From contig NZ_LBJG01000023.1 in NCBI RefSeq assembly GCF_028128765.1, positions 558,001 to 622,000 on the forward strand: a DNA stretch of 64,000 bases, written 5' to 3'. The translations under genes and the position numbers were made by a program. Source of the DNA: Bradyrhizobium sp. CCBAU 51627 (GTDB taxonomy: Bacteria; Pseudomonadota; Alphaproteobacteria; Rhizobiales; Xanthobacteraceae). Every line of letters begins with the position of its first letter. The stretch's first letter is position 1. Below the pieces are notes generated by a model. The model searched no databases. It had not been told where the DNA came from and worked only from the letters and a program-made list of their open reading frames with translations. Positions 7,805 through 15,891 of this stretch are shown piece by piece.

Positions 7805-9415
7805 ATGATCGTAGCGCAATTCCAGACCTTTCTCATCCTGCTGGCCGTGCTGGCGGGCACGGCGCTGGTCGCGCGGCGCTTCAACATGGCGCCTGCCATT
7901 CTGCTGATGCTGTCCGGGGTCGGCCTCGCCTTCGTGCCCGGCATGCCGCCGGTGGAACTGCCGCCGGAGCTGGTCCTGCTGATGGTGTTGCCGCCGCTGA
8001 TCTATTCGGCGAGCGTCGCCATGAGCTGGCGCGAGTTCAGGAACAATTTGCGCCCGATCGTGCTGCTCGCGGTCGGCGCGGTGATCTTCACCGCGGCGAT
8101 GGTGGCGACGGCCACCCATTACGTGATCGGCCTGCCCTGGAGCATCGGCTTCCTGCTGGGCGCCATCGTCGCGCCGCCCGACGTGGTGGCGCCGCTCGCG
8201 ATCGCGCGCCGGCTGAACATGCCGCGCCGGCTCGTGGTCATCCTCGAAGGCGAAGGGCTCGCCAACGACGCCACCGCCCTGATCCTCTACCGCTTCGCGC
8301 TCGCGGCGATCATGGTCGGGCACTTCTCAATGCCGCTGGCAACAGGCGAATTTTCTCTCATCGTCGCCGGCGAGATCGCCTTCGGCATCGGCGTCGGCTG
8401 GCTGTCGCTGCGCTTGCGCAAATGGTCCCGGGATCCGCAGGTCGAGCTGACATTGTCGCTGATCACGCCCTACGTCTCCTACTGGCTGCCCGAGCATGTC
8501 GGCGGCTCCGGCGTGATCGCCACCGTCGCCTGCGGCCTTTATGTGAGCTGGAACGGGCCGCTGCTGATTTCGGCGTCGACACGCCTGCAAGGCATCTTCT
8601 TCTGGGACCTCATCATCTACCTGATCGAGGGCTTGCTGTTCCTGCTCACCGGTTTCCAGATGCGTGCGCTCTACGAGAAATCGAAGACGTTCCCGCTCGA
8701 CGACATCATGATCGCGACCGCTGTCGTCGTGGCCATCATCGTGGTGGCGCGCTTCGCCTGGCTCTACCCCGCGACCTATCTGCCGCGGATGCTCAGCAAA
8801 TCGCTGCGGACGCGCGATCCGTCGCCGCCGTGGCAATGGCCGTTTGCGCTCGCCTTCACCGGCGTGCGCGGCGCGGTGTCACTGGCGGCCGCGCTGGCCC
8901 TGCCGTTCGCGCTGCCTGACGGCGACGCCTTCCCGTATCGCGACCTGATCCTGTTCGTCGCCTTCGGTGTCATCTTCATCACGTTGATCGGCGTCGGCCT
9001 GACGCTGCCGCAGGTTGTGCGCTGGCTCGGCATCGCGGAAGCTGGCCGCAGCGAGCATGTCGCCGAGCACGCGGCCGAGATTGCGGCACGGCGCCAGGCG
9101 CTCGACGCCGCGCTGAAATCGCTGGATGCGCTGACCGCGGAGAAGGAAGTCTCCGACGAGGTGGTGCGGCTCCTGCGCGCCCGCCATGAGATCCGCGTCA
9201 ACCAGCTTCCCGATTCGCTCGATCCCGCCCACCACGACGTCTCCGCCGCCGGCACCGCATTGACCCGCGAGCTGATCGAAGCCGAGCGCAAATTCATTCA
9301 CGACCTCCTGCGCGACGGGCAGATCACGGACGAGACGCGGCGCAGGATCGAGCGCGACCTCGATCTGGAGGAGGCGAGCCTGGCGAACCGGGAGTATCAG
9401 CGGGCGCCGCTGTAG
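7805..9415 (+). CDS. CPA1-type Na+/H+ antiporter
   Basis: A 536-residue cation:proton antiporter of the inner membrane. About twelve hydrophobic segments span residues 1-410; the conserved signatures are PPDVVAPLAI and GEGLANDATALILY (the ND pair of ion binding), and TGVRGAVSLAAALALP in a late helix. A hydrophilic C-terminal tail of about 120 residues, rich in charged helices, is probably cytoplasmic and regulatory. The start is ATG at 7805, 46 bases after the beta-lactamase stop. The C-terminus overlaps the 3' end of the convergent amidase gene by 19 bases. Confidence 0.9.
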   Translation: MIVAQFQTFLILLAVLAGTALVARRFNMAPAILLMLSGVGLAFVPGMPPVELPPELVLLMVLPPLIYSASVAMSWREFRNNLRPIVLLAVGAVIFTAAMVATATHYVIGLPWSIGFLLGAIVAPPDVVAPLAIARRLNMPRRLVVILEGEGLANDATALILYRFALAAIMVGHFSMPLATGEFSLIVAGEIAFGIGVGWLSLRLRKWSRDPQVELTLSLITPYVSYWLPEHVGGSGVIATVACGLYVSWNGPLLISASTRLQGIFFWDLIIYLIEGLLFLLTGFQMRALYEKSKTFPLDDIMIATAVVVAIIVVARFAWLYPATYLPRMLSKSLRTRDPSPPWQWPFALAFTGVRGAVSLAAALALPFALPDGDAFPYRDLILFVAFGVIFITLIGVGLTLPQVVRWLGIAEAGRSEHVAEHAAEIAARRQALDAALKSLDALTAEKEVSDEVVRLLRARHEIRVNQLPDSLDPAHHDVSAAGTALTRELIEAERKFIHDLLRDGQITDETRRRIERDLDLEEASLANREYQRAPL

Positions 9416-10269
9416 CGTTCCGTCGTTGCGGGCGCGGCAACCTGCCGCTTGCCGCAATATTCCCGCATTGCCGTCGTCACGGCCGACGCGATCAACTCCT
9501 GCCGCTCCGGCGAGTTCATGGCCATCTCCTCGTCGCGGTTGATGATGGAGCCGGCTTCCAGCAGGACCGCGGCGCTGCGGGTCTGCGACAGCACGACCAG
9601 CCCGTCATAGCGGTAGACGCCGACCTCCTTGTCGAGCAGCGGATGCTGGTAACGCCCCATCAGCGGCAGCGTGTATTGGCTCGCATAGTGCAGCCCGTCC
9701 GCTTTCAGCTCCTTGCCGAGCAGCCGGGCAAACGAGAGACTGTCGGTGAAGTGCGGATTGCGCTCCGATACGAACAGCGAATGGCCGCTGAAGCGGTCAC
9801 TGAAATAGCTCTTGGCGCCGTCGAATTCCCACTCCTCGAGCATCTTGTCCGGCACGGAATCATGATGGATCGACAGGAAGAAATCGGCATGCGCGGCGTT
9901 GGCGGTGCCGACGCGCTTGAGCAAGCTCGGCTTCGCCTTGCCATCGGTCACCAGCACGCGGGTCGCGGCGAAGCCCGCCGACTTCAGATGCGTTCCGATC
10001 CGCCGCGTCAAATTCAGGTTGAAGCCGAATTCGACGTCGTTGCGGGCGCTGGTCGCCCCCTGCGATTCGGAGGTGTGTCCGACGTCGAGGACGATCTTGA
10101 AATTGCGGGGATCGCATGCCTGCGGCGCGACCGAGGGCTTGGGCGCGGTTTTGGCCTTCGCTTTCGCGAGCTTATGAGCCGCGGCCGCTTCGCCATGGTC
10201 AGTTGGCGAGGCCAAAAGCGGGATGAGCGAAACAGCAACAGCGGCAGTGATCCGCCACGATATTTTCAC
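9397..10269 (-). CDS. N-acetylmuramoyl-L-alanine amidase (Amidase_3)
   Basis: A zinc amidase that cleaves the bond between MurNAc and the stem peptide. The family motifs are IVLDVGHTSES (zinc His), EFGFNLNLTRR (zinc Glu region), FFLSIHHDS (second zinc His) and AVLLEAGSIINRDEE (catalytic Glu). I place the start at GTG 10269, giving 290 residues with a signal-like N-terminus (VKISWRITAAVAVSLIPLLASP); the longer frame from 10401 lies inside the upstream gene. The GTG overlaps the stop of the upstream dioxygenase gene as GTGA, which implies translational coupling. Confidence 0.88.
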   Translation of the reverse strand: MKISWRITAAVAVSLIPLLASPTDHGEAAAAHKLAKAKAKTAPKPSVAPQACDPRNFKIVLDVGHTSESQGATSARNDVEFGFNLNLTRRIGTHLKSAGFAATRVLVTDGKAKPSLLKRVGTANAAHADFFLSIHHDSVPDKMLEEWEFDGAKSYFSDRFSGHSLFVSERNPHFTDSLSFARLLGKELKADGLHYASQYTLPLMGRYQHPLLDKEVGVYRYDGLVVLSQTRSAAVLLEAGSIINRDEEMAMNSPERQELIASAVTTAMREYCGKRQVAAPATTERYSGAR

Positions 10270-11162
10270 ACCGGCCGCTCCCCCCTCACCGTCACGCGCG
10301 TGCCCGAGCGCGTGTGCGGCCAGTAGTCCCACATCGCGCGGTGCTGGGTGCAGCGGTTGTCCCAGAAGGCGACGGCGTTCTCGGTCCAGCGGAAGCGGCA
10401 CTGGAACAGCGGGTTCTCGGCATGCTGGTAGAGATAGGCCAGCATCGCATCGCTCTCGTCGCGCGGGATGCCGTTGATGTGGCGGGTGAAGCCCCTGTTG
10501 ACGTAGAGCCCCTTCTTGCCGGTGACCGGATGGGTGCGCACGATCGGATGCTCCGCGTGCGGATAGCTCGGCCTGTCCGCGACGCCATAGTTCGCGTAAA
10601 GGCCGCGATAGATCGGCTCGCCATCGTGCAGTGCGGTGAGGCCGTCGAGATAGGCCTTCATGCGATCGGACAGCGCCTCATAGGCCGCGTACATGTTGGC
10701 GAACAGCGTGTCGCCGCCGCGCGGCGGGCACTGCTTGATGTAGAGGATCGAGCCCATCGGCGGCTCGAGATCGCAGGAGACATCGGAATGCCAGCCTTCA
10801 CCGTTGGCGCGCGGCGAGTTCTTGTCGGCATGGATCTTCATCAAGGCCGGATCTTCGTCCTCGTGCGGCGCGGCCGGATGGACATGCAGCTCGCCGAACC
10901 TGCGGCCGAAGGCGAGATGCTGCTTCGGCGTGATGGCCTGGTCGCGGAAAAAGATGACGAGGTTTTCGGCGAGCGCGCGATGGATCTCGTCCATCTGCCG
11001 GTTGGAGCCGGTATCGCCATCGACCAGCTTGCCGATGTCGACGCCGGATATTTCAGCGCCGATGATGGGGGTGAGCTTTTCGACCGCAATGGTCTCGTAA
11101 GGCGCACCGTCCTCGGCCATGTGGCGATAGCGCGGGCCCTGCTTGCCGGCGAGTGAGCTCAT
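10266..11162 (-). CDS. TauD/TfdA family Fe(II)/2-oxoglutarate dioxygenase
   Basis: A 298-residue non-heme iron dioxygenase. The iron-binding facial triad is seen as GWHSDVSCDLEP (HxD) and TQHRAMWDY (distal His), followed by the 2-oxoglutarate-binding Arg in RSGTRVTVRGERP. The N-terminus (IAVEKLTPIIGAEISGVDIG) is typical. The substrate is not deducible; taurine dioxygenase is only one member of the family, and no taurine transporter is nearby. The ATG is preceded by GGGAGAACCGCC. The 3' end overlaps the amidase start by four bases. Confidence 0.87.
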   Translation of the reverse strand: MSSLAGKQGPRYRHMAEDGAPYETIAVEKLTPIIGAEISGVDIGKLVDGDTGSNRQMDEIHRALAENLVIFFRDQAITPKQHLAFGRRFGELHVHPAAPHEDEDPALMKIHADKNSPRANGEGWHSDVSCDLEPPMGSILYIKQCPPRGGDTLFANMYAAYEALSDRMKAYLDGLTALHDGEPIYRGLYANYGVADRPSYPHAEHPIVRTHPVTGKKGLYVNRGFTRHINGIPRDESDAMLAYLYQHAENPLFQCRFRWTENAVAFWDNRCTQHRAMWDYWPHTRSGTRVTVRGERPV

Positions 11163-11238
11163 GGCGGTTCTCCCGATCGTTCTGATTGGGAGTCATCGTA
11201 GCGCGGACGGAGCCGAGCGCAATCCGGGAATGGCCGCG

Positions 11239-11277
11239 CAAAAGAAACAGGGCGGGCCGCTCTTCGCGGACCCGCCC
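11239..11277 (-). terminator. Rho-independent terminator of the ispG transcript
   Basis: On the minus strand, about 25 bases past the ispG stop, a GGGCGGG/CCCGCCC stem is extended by CCGC/GCGG around a short loop. It is followed by TGTTTCTTTTGC. Strong stem plus T-rich tail fits an intrinsic terminator. Confidence 0.75.
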
Positions 11278-11302
11278 CATCCTAACGATAATCAGGAGAT
11301 GG

Positions 11303-12586
11303 CTACTCCGCCGCTGGCGCGGGCACCTTGGCGCCCTGGCCGTAGCGCTGGTCGATGTAGTCGATCACCAGCGCCTTGAAGTCGGCGGAAATGGTCGGAC
11401 CGCGCAACGTGCGGAACTTCTTGCCGTCGACGAAGACGGGCGCAGCCGGCGCTTCGCCGGTGCCGGGCAAGGAGATGCCGATATTGGCATGCTTGGATTC
11501 GCCGGGGCCGTTAACGATGCAGCCCATCACGGCGACGTTGAGCTCCTCGACGCCGGGATATTTGCTCTTCCAGTTCGGCATCTCGTCGCGGATGAAGTCC
11601 TGGATCGAGCGCGCCAGCTCCTGGAACGTGGTCGATGTGGTGCGGCCGCAACCGGGACACGCCGCAACCAGCGGCACGAAAGTGCGGAAGCCCATGGTCT
11701 GCAACAGCTCCTGGCCGACCTGCACCTCCCGGGTGCGGTCGCCGCCGGGCTCCGGCGTCAGCGAGATGCGGATGGTGTCGCCAATACCCTGCTGCAAGAG
11801 GATGCCGAGCGCGGCCGAGGACGCGACGATTCCCTTCGAGCCCATGCCGGCCTCGGTCAGGCCGAGATGGATGGCGTAGTCCGAACGCGCCGCGAGATCC
11901 TGATAGACCGCGATGAGATCCTGCACTGCCGAGACCTTGGCGGAGAGGATGATGCGGTCCTTGGGCATGCCGAGTTCCTCGGCGCGCGCGGCCGAGAGCA
12001 GCGCGGACTGCACCATGGCTTCGCGCGTCACCGCGCGCACGTCACGCGGATTGGCGGAGGCGGCGTTCTCGTCCATCAGCTTGGTCAAAAGCTCCTGGTC
12101 GAGCGAGCCCCAATTGGCGCCGATGCGCACCGGCTTGTTGTTCTTGTTGGCGATCTCGATGATGTCGGCGAACTGGGTATCGCGCTTGTCCTTGAAGCCG
12201 ACATTGCCGGGATTGATGCGGTACTTGGCCAGCGCCTCGGCGCAGGCCGGATAGGCCGCCAGCAGTTTGTGGCCGATATAGTGGAAGTCGCCGATCAGGG
12301 GCGTGGTGATGCCGCGCTTGGCGAGGCCATCACGGATGTGAGGAACGGCGGCAGCGGCCTCCTCGCGGTCCACGGTGATGCGGACCATTTCGGAGCCGGC
12401 GCGCGCGAGCGCTGCGACCTGGGCGATGGTGCCGTCGATATCGGCGGTGTCGGTGTTGGTCATCGACTGCACGACGATCGGTGCGCCGCCGCCGACGGCA
12501 ACGTTGCCCACCTTCACCTGCGTGGTCTTGTGCCGCGGCGCGGGGCCCGCGAGGTCGGAATCGAGGGGATTTTCGAGCTTGTTCAT
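11303..12586 (-). CDS. ispG: 4-hydroxy-3-methylbut-2-en-1-yl diphosphate synthase (flavodoxin)
   Basis: A 427-residue iron-sulfur enzyme of the MEP isoprenoid pathway, converting MEcPP to HMBPP. The N-terminal TIM barrel starts with [24 protein letters not shown], and the C-terminal 4Fe-4S domain carries [11 protein letters not shown] and [10 protein letters not shown] cysteines. I chose ATG at 12586 rather than TTG at 12595. The gene starts 12 bases after the upstream DMT transporter stop, so co-transcription is likely, and it ends at a strong terminator (11239-11277). Confidence 0.96.
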   Translation of the reverse strand: MNKLENPLDSDLAGPAPRHKTTQVKVGNVAVGGGAPIVVQSMTNTDTADIDGTIAQVAALARAGSEMVRITVDREEAAAAVPHIRDGLAKRGITTPLIGDFHYIGHKLLAAYPACAEALAKYRINPGNVGFKDKRDTQFADIIEIANKNNKPVRIGANWGSLDQELLTKLMDENAASANPRDVRAVTREAMVQSALLSAARAEELGMPKDRIILSAKVSAVQDLIAVYQDLAARSDYAIHLGLTEAGMGSKGIVASSAALGILLQQGIGDTIRISLTPEPGGDRTREVQVGQELLQTMGFRTFVPLVAACPGCGRTTSTTFQELARSIQDFIRDEMPNWKSKYPGVEELNVAVMGCIVNGPGESKHANIGISLPGTGEAPAAPVFVDGKKFRTLRGPTISADFKALVIDYIDQRYGQGAKVPAPAAE

Positions 12587-12598
12587 GGGGTCCAAATA

Positions 12599-13552
12599 TC
12601 AGGTTTTGGTGACGTTCAGCAATGCATCGCGAGGCGCCGCAGCACTTTGGCTCGGACGGTTAACCAGAAAAAGTCCAGCAATTACAAGGACGGCTGCCGC
12701 CCCAAAGGCCAGACTCAGGGTGTCGTGCATGATGAAATAGCTACCCACCACGCCAAACAAAGGGGTGATGAAGGTAAAAGCCGACAATTTGCTGGCCGAA
12801 TAGGCCTTCACCAGCGCGAACCAAAGCGTGAACGTGGTTCCAACGACCCAGATCGCCTGGAAGGCCAGAAGACCAATCGAGAGCGGCGACGGGGTGTGGG
12901 TGATGGATTCCCCTGAGAGCAAGGCAGCCGTTCCCAGGATCGGGATCGAGGTCGCGACCTGATAGCCCAGCGCCTTCTCGGGCGCGGCGAAGCGCAGCCG
13001 TGTGCCCTTGGCGACCAGCGTGGTCGCGGCCCACAGCGACGCCCCGAGGACGATCATGAGATCGCCAAGCAGGACATGCGAATCCACATTGGCCTGCGGC
13101 ACGCCGATCGCGAGCGCGACGCCGGCAAAGCTCACGGCGAGGCCCAGCCATTGCGTGCCGCCAAGCCGCTCGCCGAGCATCTGATAAGAGCCGAGCGCGA
13201 CGAAGAACGGCGCGGTGTAGAGAAACACCACCGCGCGGGAGGCGGTGGTGAGCCGCAAGCCCTGGAAGATCAGCACGAACTCGATGCCGAACATCAGCCC
13301 GGCGATCAGGCCGGGCTTCCATGTGTCGTCATTCTCGAAGAATTTGACACCACGAAACGTGCCGATGAGGAACAGCACCGGCAGCGCGCCCATCGAGCGA
13401 ATCATCGCCTGGAGCATCGGTGGGACGTCCGGCAGCACCAGCTTCACTGCGATCTGGTTGAAGCCCCAAGTCAGGCACAGCATCAGCATCAGGGCGATGG
13501 CGCCGGCACTCAGAGGGCGCGCGGCGGAGGGAAGCGTTTGAGGTGCGGACAT
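12599..13552 (-). CDS. DMT (EamA) family transporter
   Basis: A 317-residue drug/metabolite transporter superfamily protein with ten predicted membrane helices and two EamA halves; LCLTWGFNQIAVKLVLPDVPP opens the first half and GDLMIVLGASLWAATTLVAK the second. The substrate is unknown. ATG at 13552 was chosen because the longer frame adds a basic, non-hydrophobic extension inside the upstream zur-like gene. The start lies 34 bases after the stop of the Fur-family gene and the stop lies 12 bases before ispG, so the three may form an operon. That order could suggest metal- or stress-linked expression, which is inference. Confidence 0.88.
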   Translation of the reverse strand: MSAPQTLPSAARPLSAGAIALMLMLCLTWGFNQIAVKLVLPDVPPMLQAMIRSMGALPVLFLIGTFRGVKFFENDDTWKPGLIAGLMFGIEFVLIFQGLRLTTASRAVVFLYTAPFFVALGSYQMLGERLGGTQWLGLAVSFAGVALAIGVPQANVDSHVLLGDLMIVLGASLWAATTLVAKGTRLRFAAPEKALGYQVATSIPILGTAALLSGESITHTPSPLSIGLLAFQAIWVVGTTFTLWFALVKAYSASKLSAFTFITPLFGVVGSYFIMHDTLSLAFGAAAVLVIAGLFLVNRPSQSAAAPRDALLNVTKT

Positions 13553-13586
13553 GTCTTCCTGGGCCGGCTTTAGCGCCGTTGTTGCT

Positions 13587-14081
13587 TTAAGAGACTTTCT
13601 GACAATGGGTGCAGATGCCCGTGATCTCCACCACGGACAATTTCGGCGCGAAGCCTGACGCGCGCGCCGCAGCATTGAGATCTCCGGCAAAGGATCCGGA
13701 TGGAATCTCGCCAACCAGGCCGCAGCGCTCGCAGATCAGGAACGCCACCGCCGAGGTGGCATCGTGGTCGTGGGCGGCGCAGGCGAGATAAGCATTGCGG
13801 CTTTCGATGCGGTGCACGAGGCCGTTCGCCATCAAGAAATCGAGAGCACGGTAGATCGTGATCGGCGCCGGCCGGGGCATCGACTTGGCGAGTTCGTCGA
13901 TGACCTCGTAGGCCCCGAGCGGGCGGTGGCTGGAAAGCAGGGCCCCCAGCACATGGCGGCGGATCGGCGTGAATTTCTGCGCGCGAGCCTCGCAAACCGC
14001 TTCCGCATGCGCCAGCGCGTCCGCGGTGCAGCGGCCGTGATCATGGTCAGGGGTCGGAAATGCCGGCTTTGCGAGGGTCAT
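13587..14081 (-). CDS. zur: Fur family regulator, Zur-like
   Basis: A 164-residue metal-responsive repressor. The N-terminus has a His-rich stretch (DHDHGRC). A winged-helix domain follows (FTPIRRHVLGALLSSHRPLGAYEV, then PITIYRALDFLMANGLVHRIES). The dimerisation part has His clusters (AAHDHD) and two CxxC motifs, CERCGLVGE and CTHCQKVS, which form the structural zinc site. The ARAQKFTPIRR opening and the His/Cys pattern fit alphaproteobacterial Zur better than Fur, Mur or Irr, but a zinc role is inferred. No znuABC genes are in the window. Confidence 0.8.
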   Translation of the reverse strand: MTLAKPAFPTPDHDHGRCTADALAHAEAVCEARAQKFTPIRRHVLGALLSSHRPLGAYEVIDELAKSMPRPAPITIYRALDFLMANGLVHRIESRNAYLACAAHDHDATSAVAFLICERCGLVGEIPSGSFAGDLNAAARASGFAPKLSVVEITGICTHCQKVS

Positions 14082-14194
14082 CCGGCCTGCTTTCTAACAT
14101 TTCGGCGGGGGAACCCAAAGCGCGACCGGCGCGGCGGCGGTCAGCCATGCTTTTGCGGCGGGACAGCGTCGCGTCGCGCCGCCATGAAAATTTC

Positions 14195-14223
14195 ATAAGC
14201 TTGCTTATAATATTCTAAGCTTA
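14195..14223. promoter_or_regulatory. Palindromes at the marR-hlyD-MFS promoter
   Basis: An inverted repeat ATAAGC-TT-GCTTAT (14195-14208) is followed by the 8-base palindrome TAAGCTTA (14216-14223), directly before the ribosome binding site of the MarR gene. The AT-rich block stands out in GC-rich surroundings. MarR proteins usually bind such palindromes to repress their own operon, so this is the likely operator. Confidence 0.6.
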
Positions 14224-14238
14224 TTGGAGACCAAGCTC

Positions 14239-14721
14239 ATGACCCGCGGGTCTGTCGACCAGAATTTCCTGTTCACGCTCGGCGAGCTCTACCGGCTGTT
14301 GCGCGTCTATGCCGACAAGGAGGCCTCGCGCTTCGGCATCACCCGCGCGCAATGGGCGGTGCTGTCCAAGGTCGAGCGCAGCGAGGGCATGAAGCAGTCG
14401 GAACTTGCCGAGCTCCTGGAGATGCAGCCGATCACGCTGACACGGCTGATCGACAAGCTCTGCGACAGCGACTGGATCGAGCGCCGCAGCGACGCCTCGG
14501 ACCGCCGCGTCAAGCGCCTGTACCTCAAGAAGGCCGGGCGGCAATTGCTCGGCAAGATGAGCGGCCTCAAATCCGAGCTGACCGCGAATGCGCTCGACGG
14601 CATCAGTCCCGCGGACGCCCACCGTCTCCTCACCCAACTCGAAACCATGAAAGAAAACGTGCGGAACGCGATCCAGACATCCGGAGCGGAACAAGCACGT
14701 AAGGAGCAGCGCTATGGCTGA
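14239..14721 (+). CDS. MarR family transcriptional regulator
   Basis: A 160-residue winged-helix regulator. The MarR core is clear: FGITRAQWAVLSKVERSEGMKQSELAELL, then TLTRLIDKLCDSDWIERRSDASDRRVKRLYL, which is the recognition helix and wing. ATG at 14239 is used because GGAGACCAAGCTC precedes it. The 3' end overlaps the start of the HlyD gene by eight bases, so the gene heads an operon with its presumed efflux targets. It probably represses that operon and is released by a ligand. Confidence 0.92.
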   Translation: MTRGSVDQNFLFTLGELYRLLRVYADKEASRFGITRAQWAVLSKVERSEGMKQSELAELLEMQPITLTRLIDKLCDSDWIERRSDASDRRVKRLYLKKAGRQLLGKMSGLKSELTANALDGISPADAHRLLTQLETMKENVRNAIQTSGAEQARKEQRYG

Positions 14722-15877
14722 TCAGGTTCTCAAATTCCAGCCCGAGCAGAAACTGGACAGCGGCAAGCCGACCAAGAAGGCCGGCACCGATCCGCGCCGC
14801 CGCATCACTGCCGGCCTGCGCCGCTATCGCCGTTTCCTGCTGATGGTGGTGCTTCCGATCGTCGCCGTGATCGCCGGCCTGACCTTCTACCTGAACGGCG
14901 GCCGCTATGTCGGCACCGACGACGCCTATGTCGGCGCGCAGAAAGTGCTGGTGACGCCGGATATCTCCGGCAAGATCCAGAAGGTGGTCGTGAAGGAAGG
15001 CCAGTCGGTCAAAAAGGGCGACGAGCTGTTCGAGATTGACCCCGTGCCGTTCCGCCTCGCAGTGGATGAAGCCAAGGCTCAGCTCGCGCAGGCCCGGACG
15101 ACCTATGAGAATCTCGTCGCCAACATCAAGATTTATGGAGACATGCTCAACCTGGCCCAGCAGGGCGTCGATCTCAAGCAACGCGACGTCGAGCGCAAGC
15201 AGGCGCTGGTCAAGAACAATTTCGGCTCGCAGCTCGATCTCGACAATGCGTCGAATGCGCTGGTAACCGCGGCCGCGCAAACCCAGTTCATCAAGCAGCA
15301 GCTCTCGAACGCCAAGACACAATTGCTCGGCGATCCCTCCTTGCCGCTGGAGCAGTTCCCGCCCTACGCGCAAGCAAAGGCCAAACTCGACGATGCGCAA
15401 CGCAATCTCGACCACGCCGTGCTGCGCGCGCCCATGGATGGCGTCGCGACGCAGGTCGAGCAGATCCAGCTTGGACGTTTCGTCGCGGCCGGCACGCCGG
15501 TGTTCTCGATCATCGATGTCGCCCATCCCTGGGTCGACGCCAACCCGAAGGAGAGCGACCTCACCTACGTCGCAGAGGGTCAGCCCGTCACGCTCGAGGT
15601 CGATGCGTTCCCGAACCATGTCTTCAAGGGCAAGATCGGCTCGCTGTCGCCCGGCACCGGCGCGCAATTCGCGATCCTGCCGCCGCAGAACGCCACCGGC
15701 AATTTCGTCAAGGTGGTGCAGCGCGTGCCTGTCAGGATCTATTTCGACGAGAGCGACAAATACGTGAAGAAGCTCAAGGCCGGCATGAGCGTCTATGCCA
15801 CCATCGACACCGGCCATAAGCGTTCGCTCGCCGGTCTGATCGGCCTGTCGGCGACGGCCGGTCAGGATAAAGACTAA
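14714..15877 (+). CDS. HlyD/EmrA family membrane fusion protein
   Basis: A 387-residue periplasmic adaptor of an MFS-type tripartite efflux pump. One N-terminal membrane helix (RFLLMVVLPIVAVIAGLTFYL) precedes the biotinyl-lipoyl-like hairpin (VTPDISGKIQKVVVKEGQSV), a long coiled-coil hairpin (about residues 110-225) and the second lipoyl half (DHAVLRAPMDGVATQVEQ). It links the downstream MFS pump to an outer membrane channel. No outer membrane partner is encoded here. Confidence 0.92.
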   Translation: MADQVLKFQPEQKLDSGKPTKKAGTDPRRRITAGLRRYRRFLLMVVLPIVAVIAGLTFYLNGGRYVGTDDAYVGAQKVLVTPDISGKIQKVVVKEGQSVKKGDELFEIDPVPFRLAVDEAKAQLAQARTTYENLVANIKIYGDMLNLAQQGVDLKQRDVERKQALVKNNFGSQLDLDNASNALVTAAAQTQFIKQQLSNAKTQLLGDPSLPLEQFPPYAQAKAKLDDAQRNLDHAVLRAPMDGVATQVEQIQLGRFVAAGTPVFSIIDVAHPWVDANPKESDLTYVAEGQPVTLEVDAFPNHVFKGKIGSLSPGTGAQFAILPPQNATGNFVKVVQRVPVRIYFDESDKYVKKLKAGMSVYATIDTGHKRSLAGLIGLSATAGQDKD

Positions 15878-15891
15878 GAAGGACTGATCCG

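Noticed and set aside
11186..12916. 576-codon plus-strand ORF opposite ispG
   Set aside because: It covers all of ispG and part of the DMT gene in antisense, with no recognisable domain.
14630..15817. 395-codon minus-strand ORF opposite the HlyD gene
   Set aside because: An antisense shadow; the HlyD frame has all family motifs and overlaps marR in a normal operon manner.
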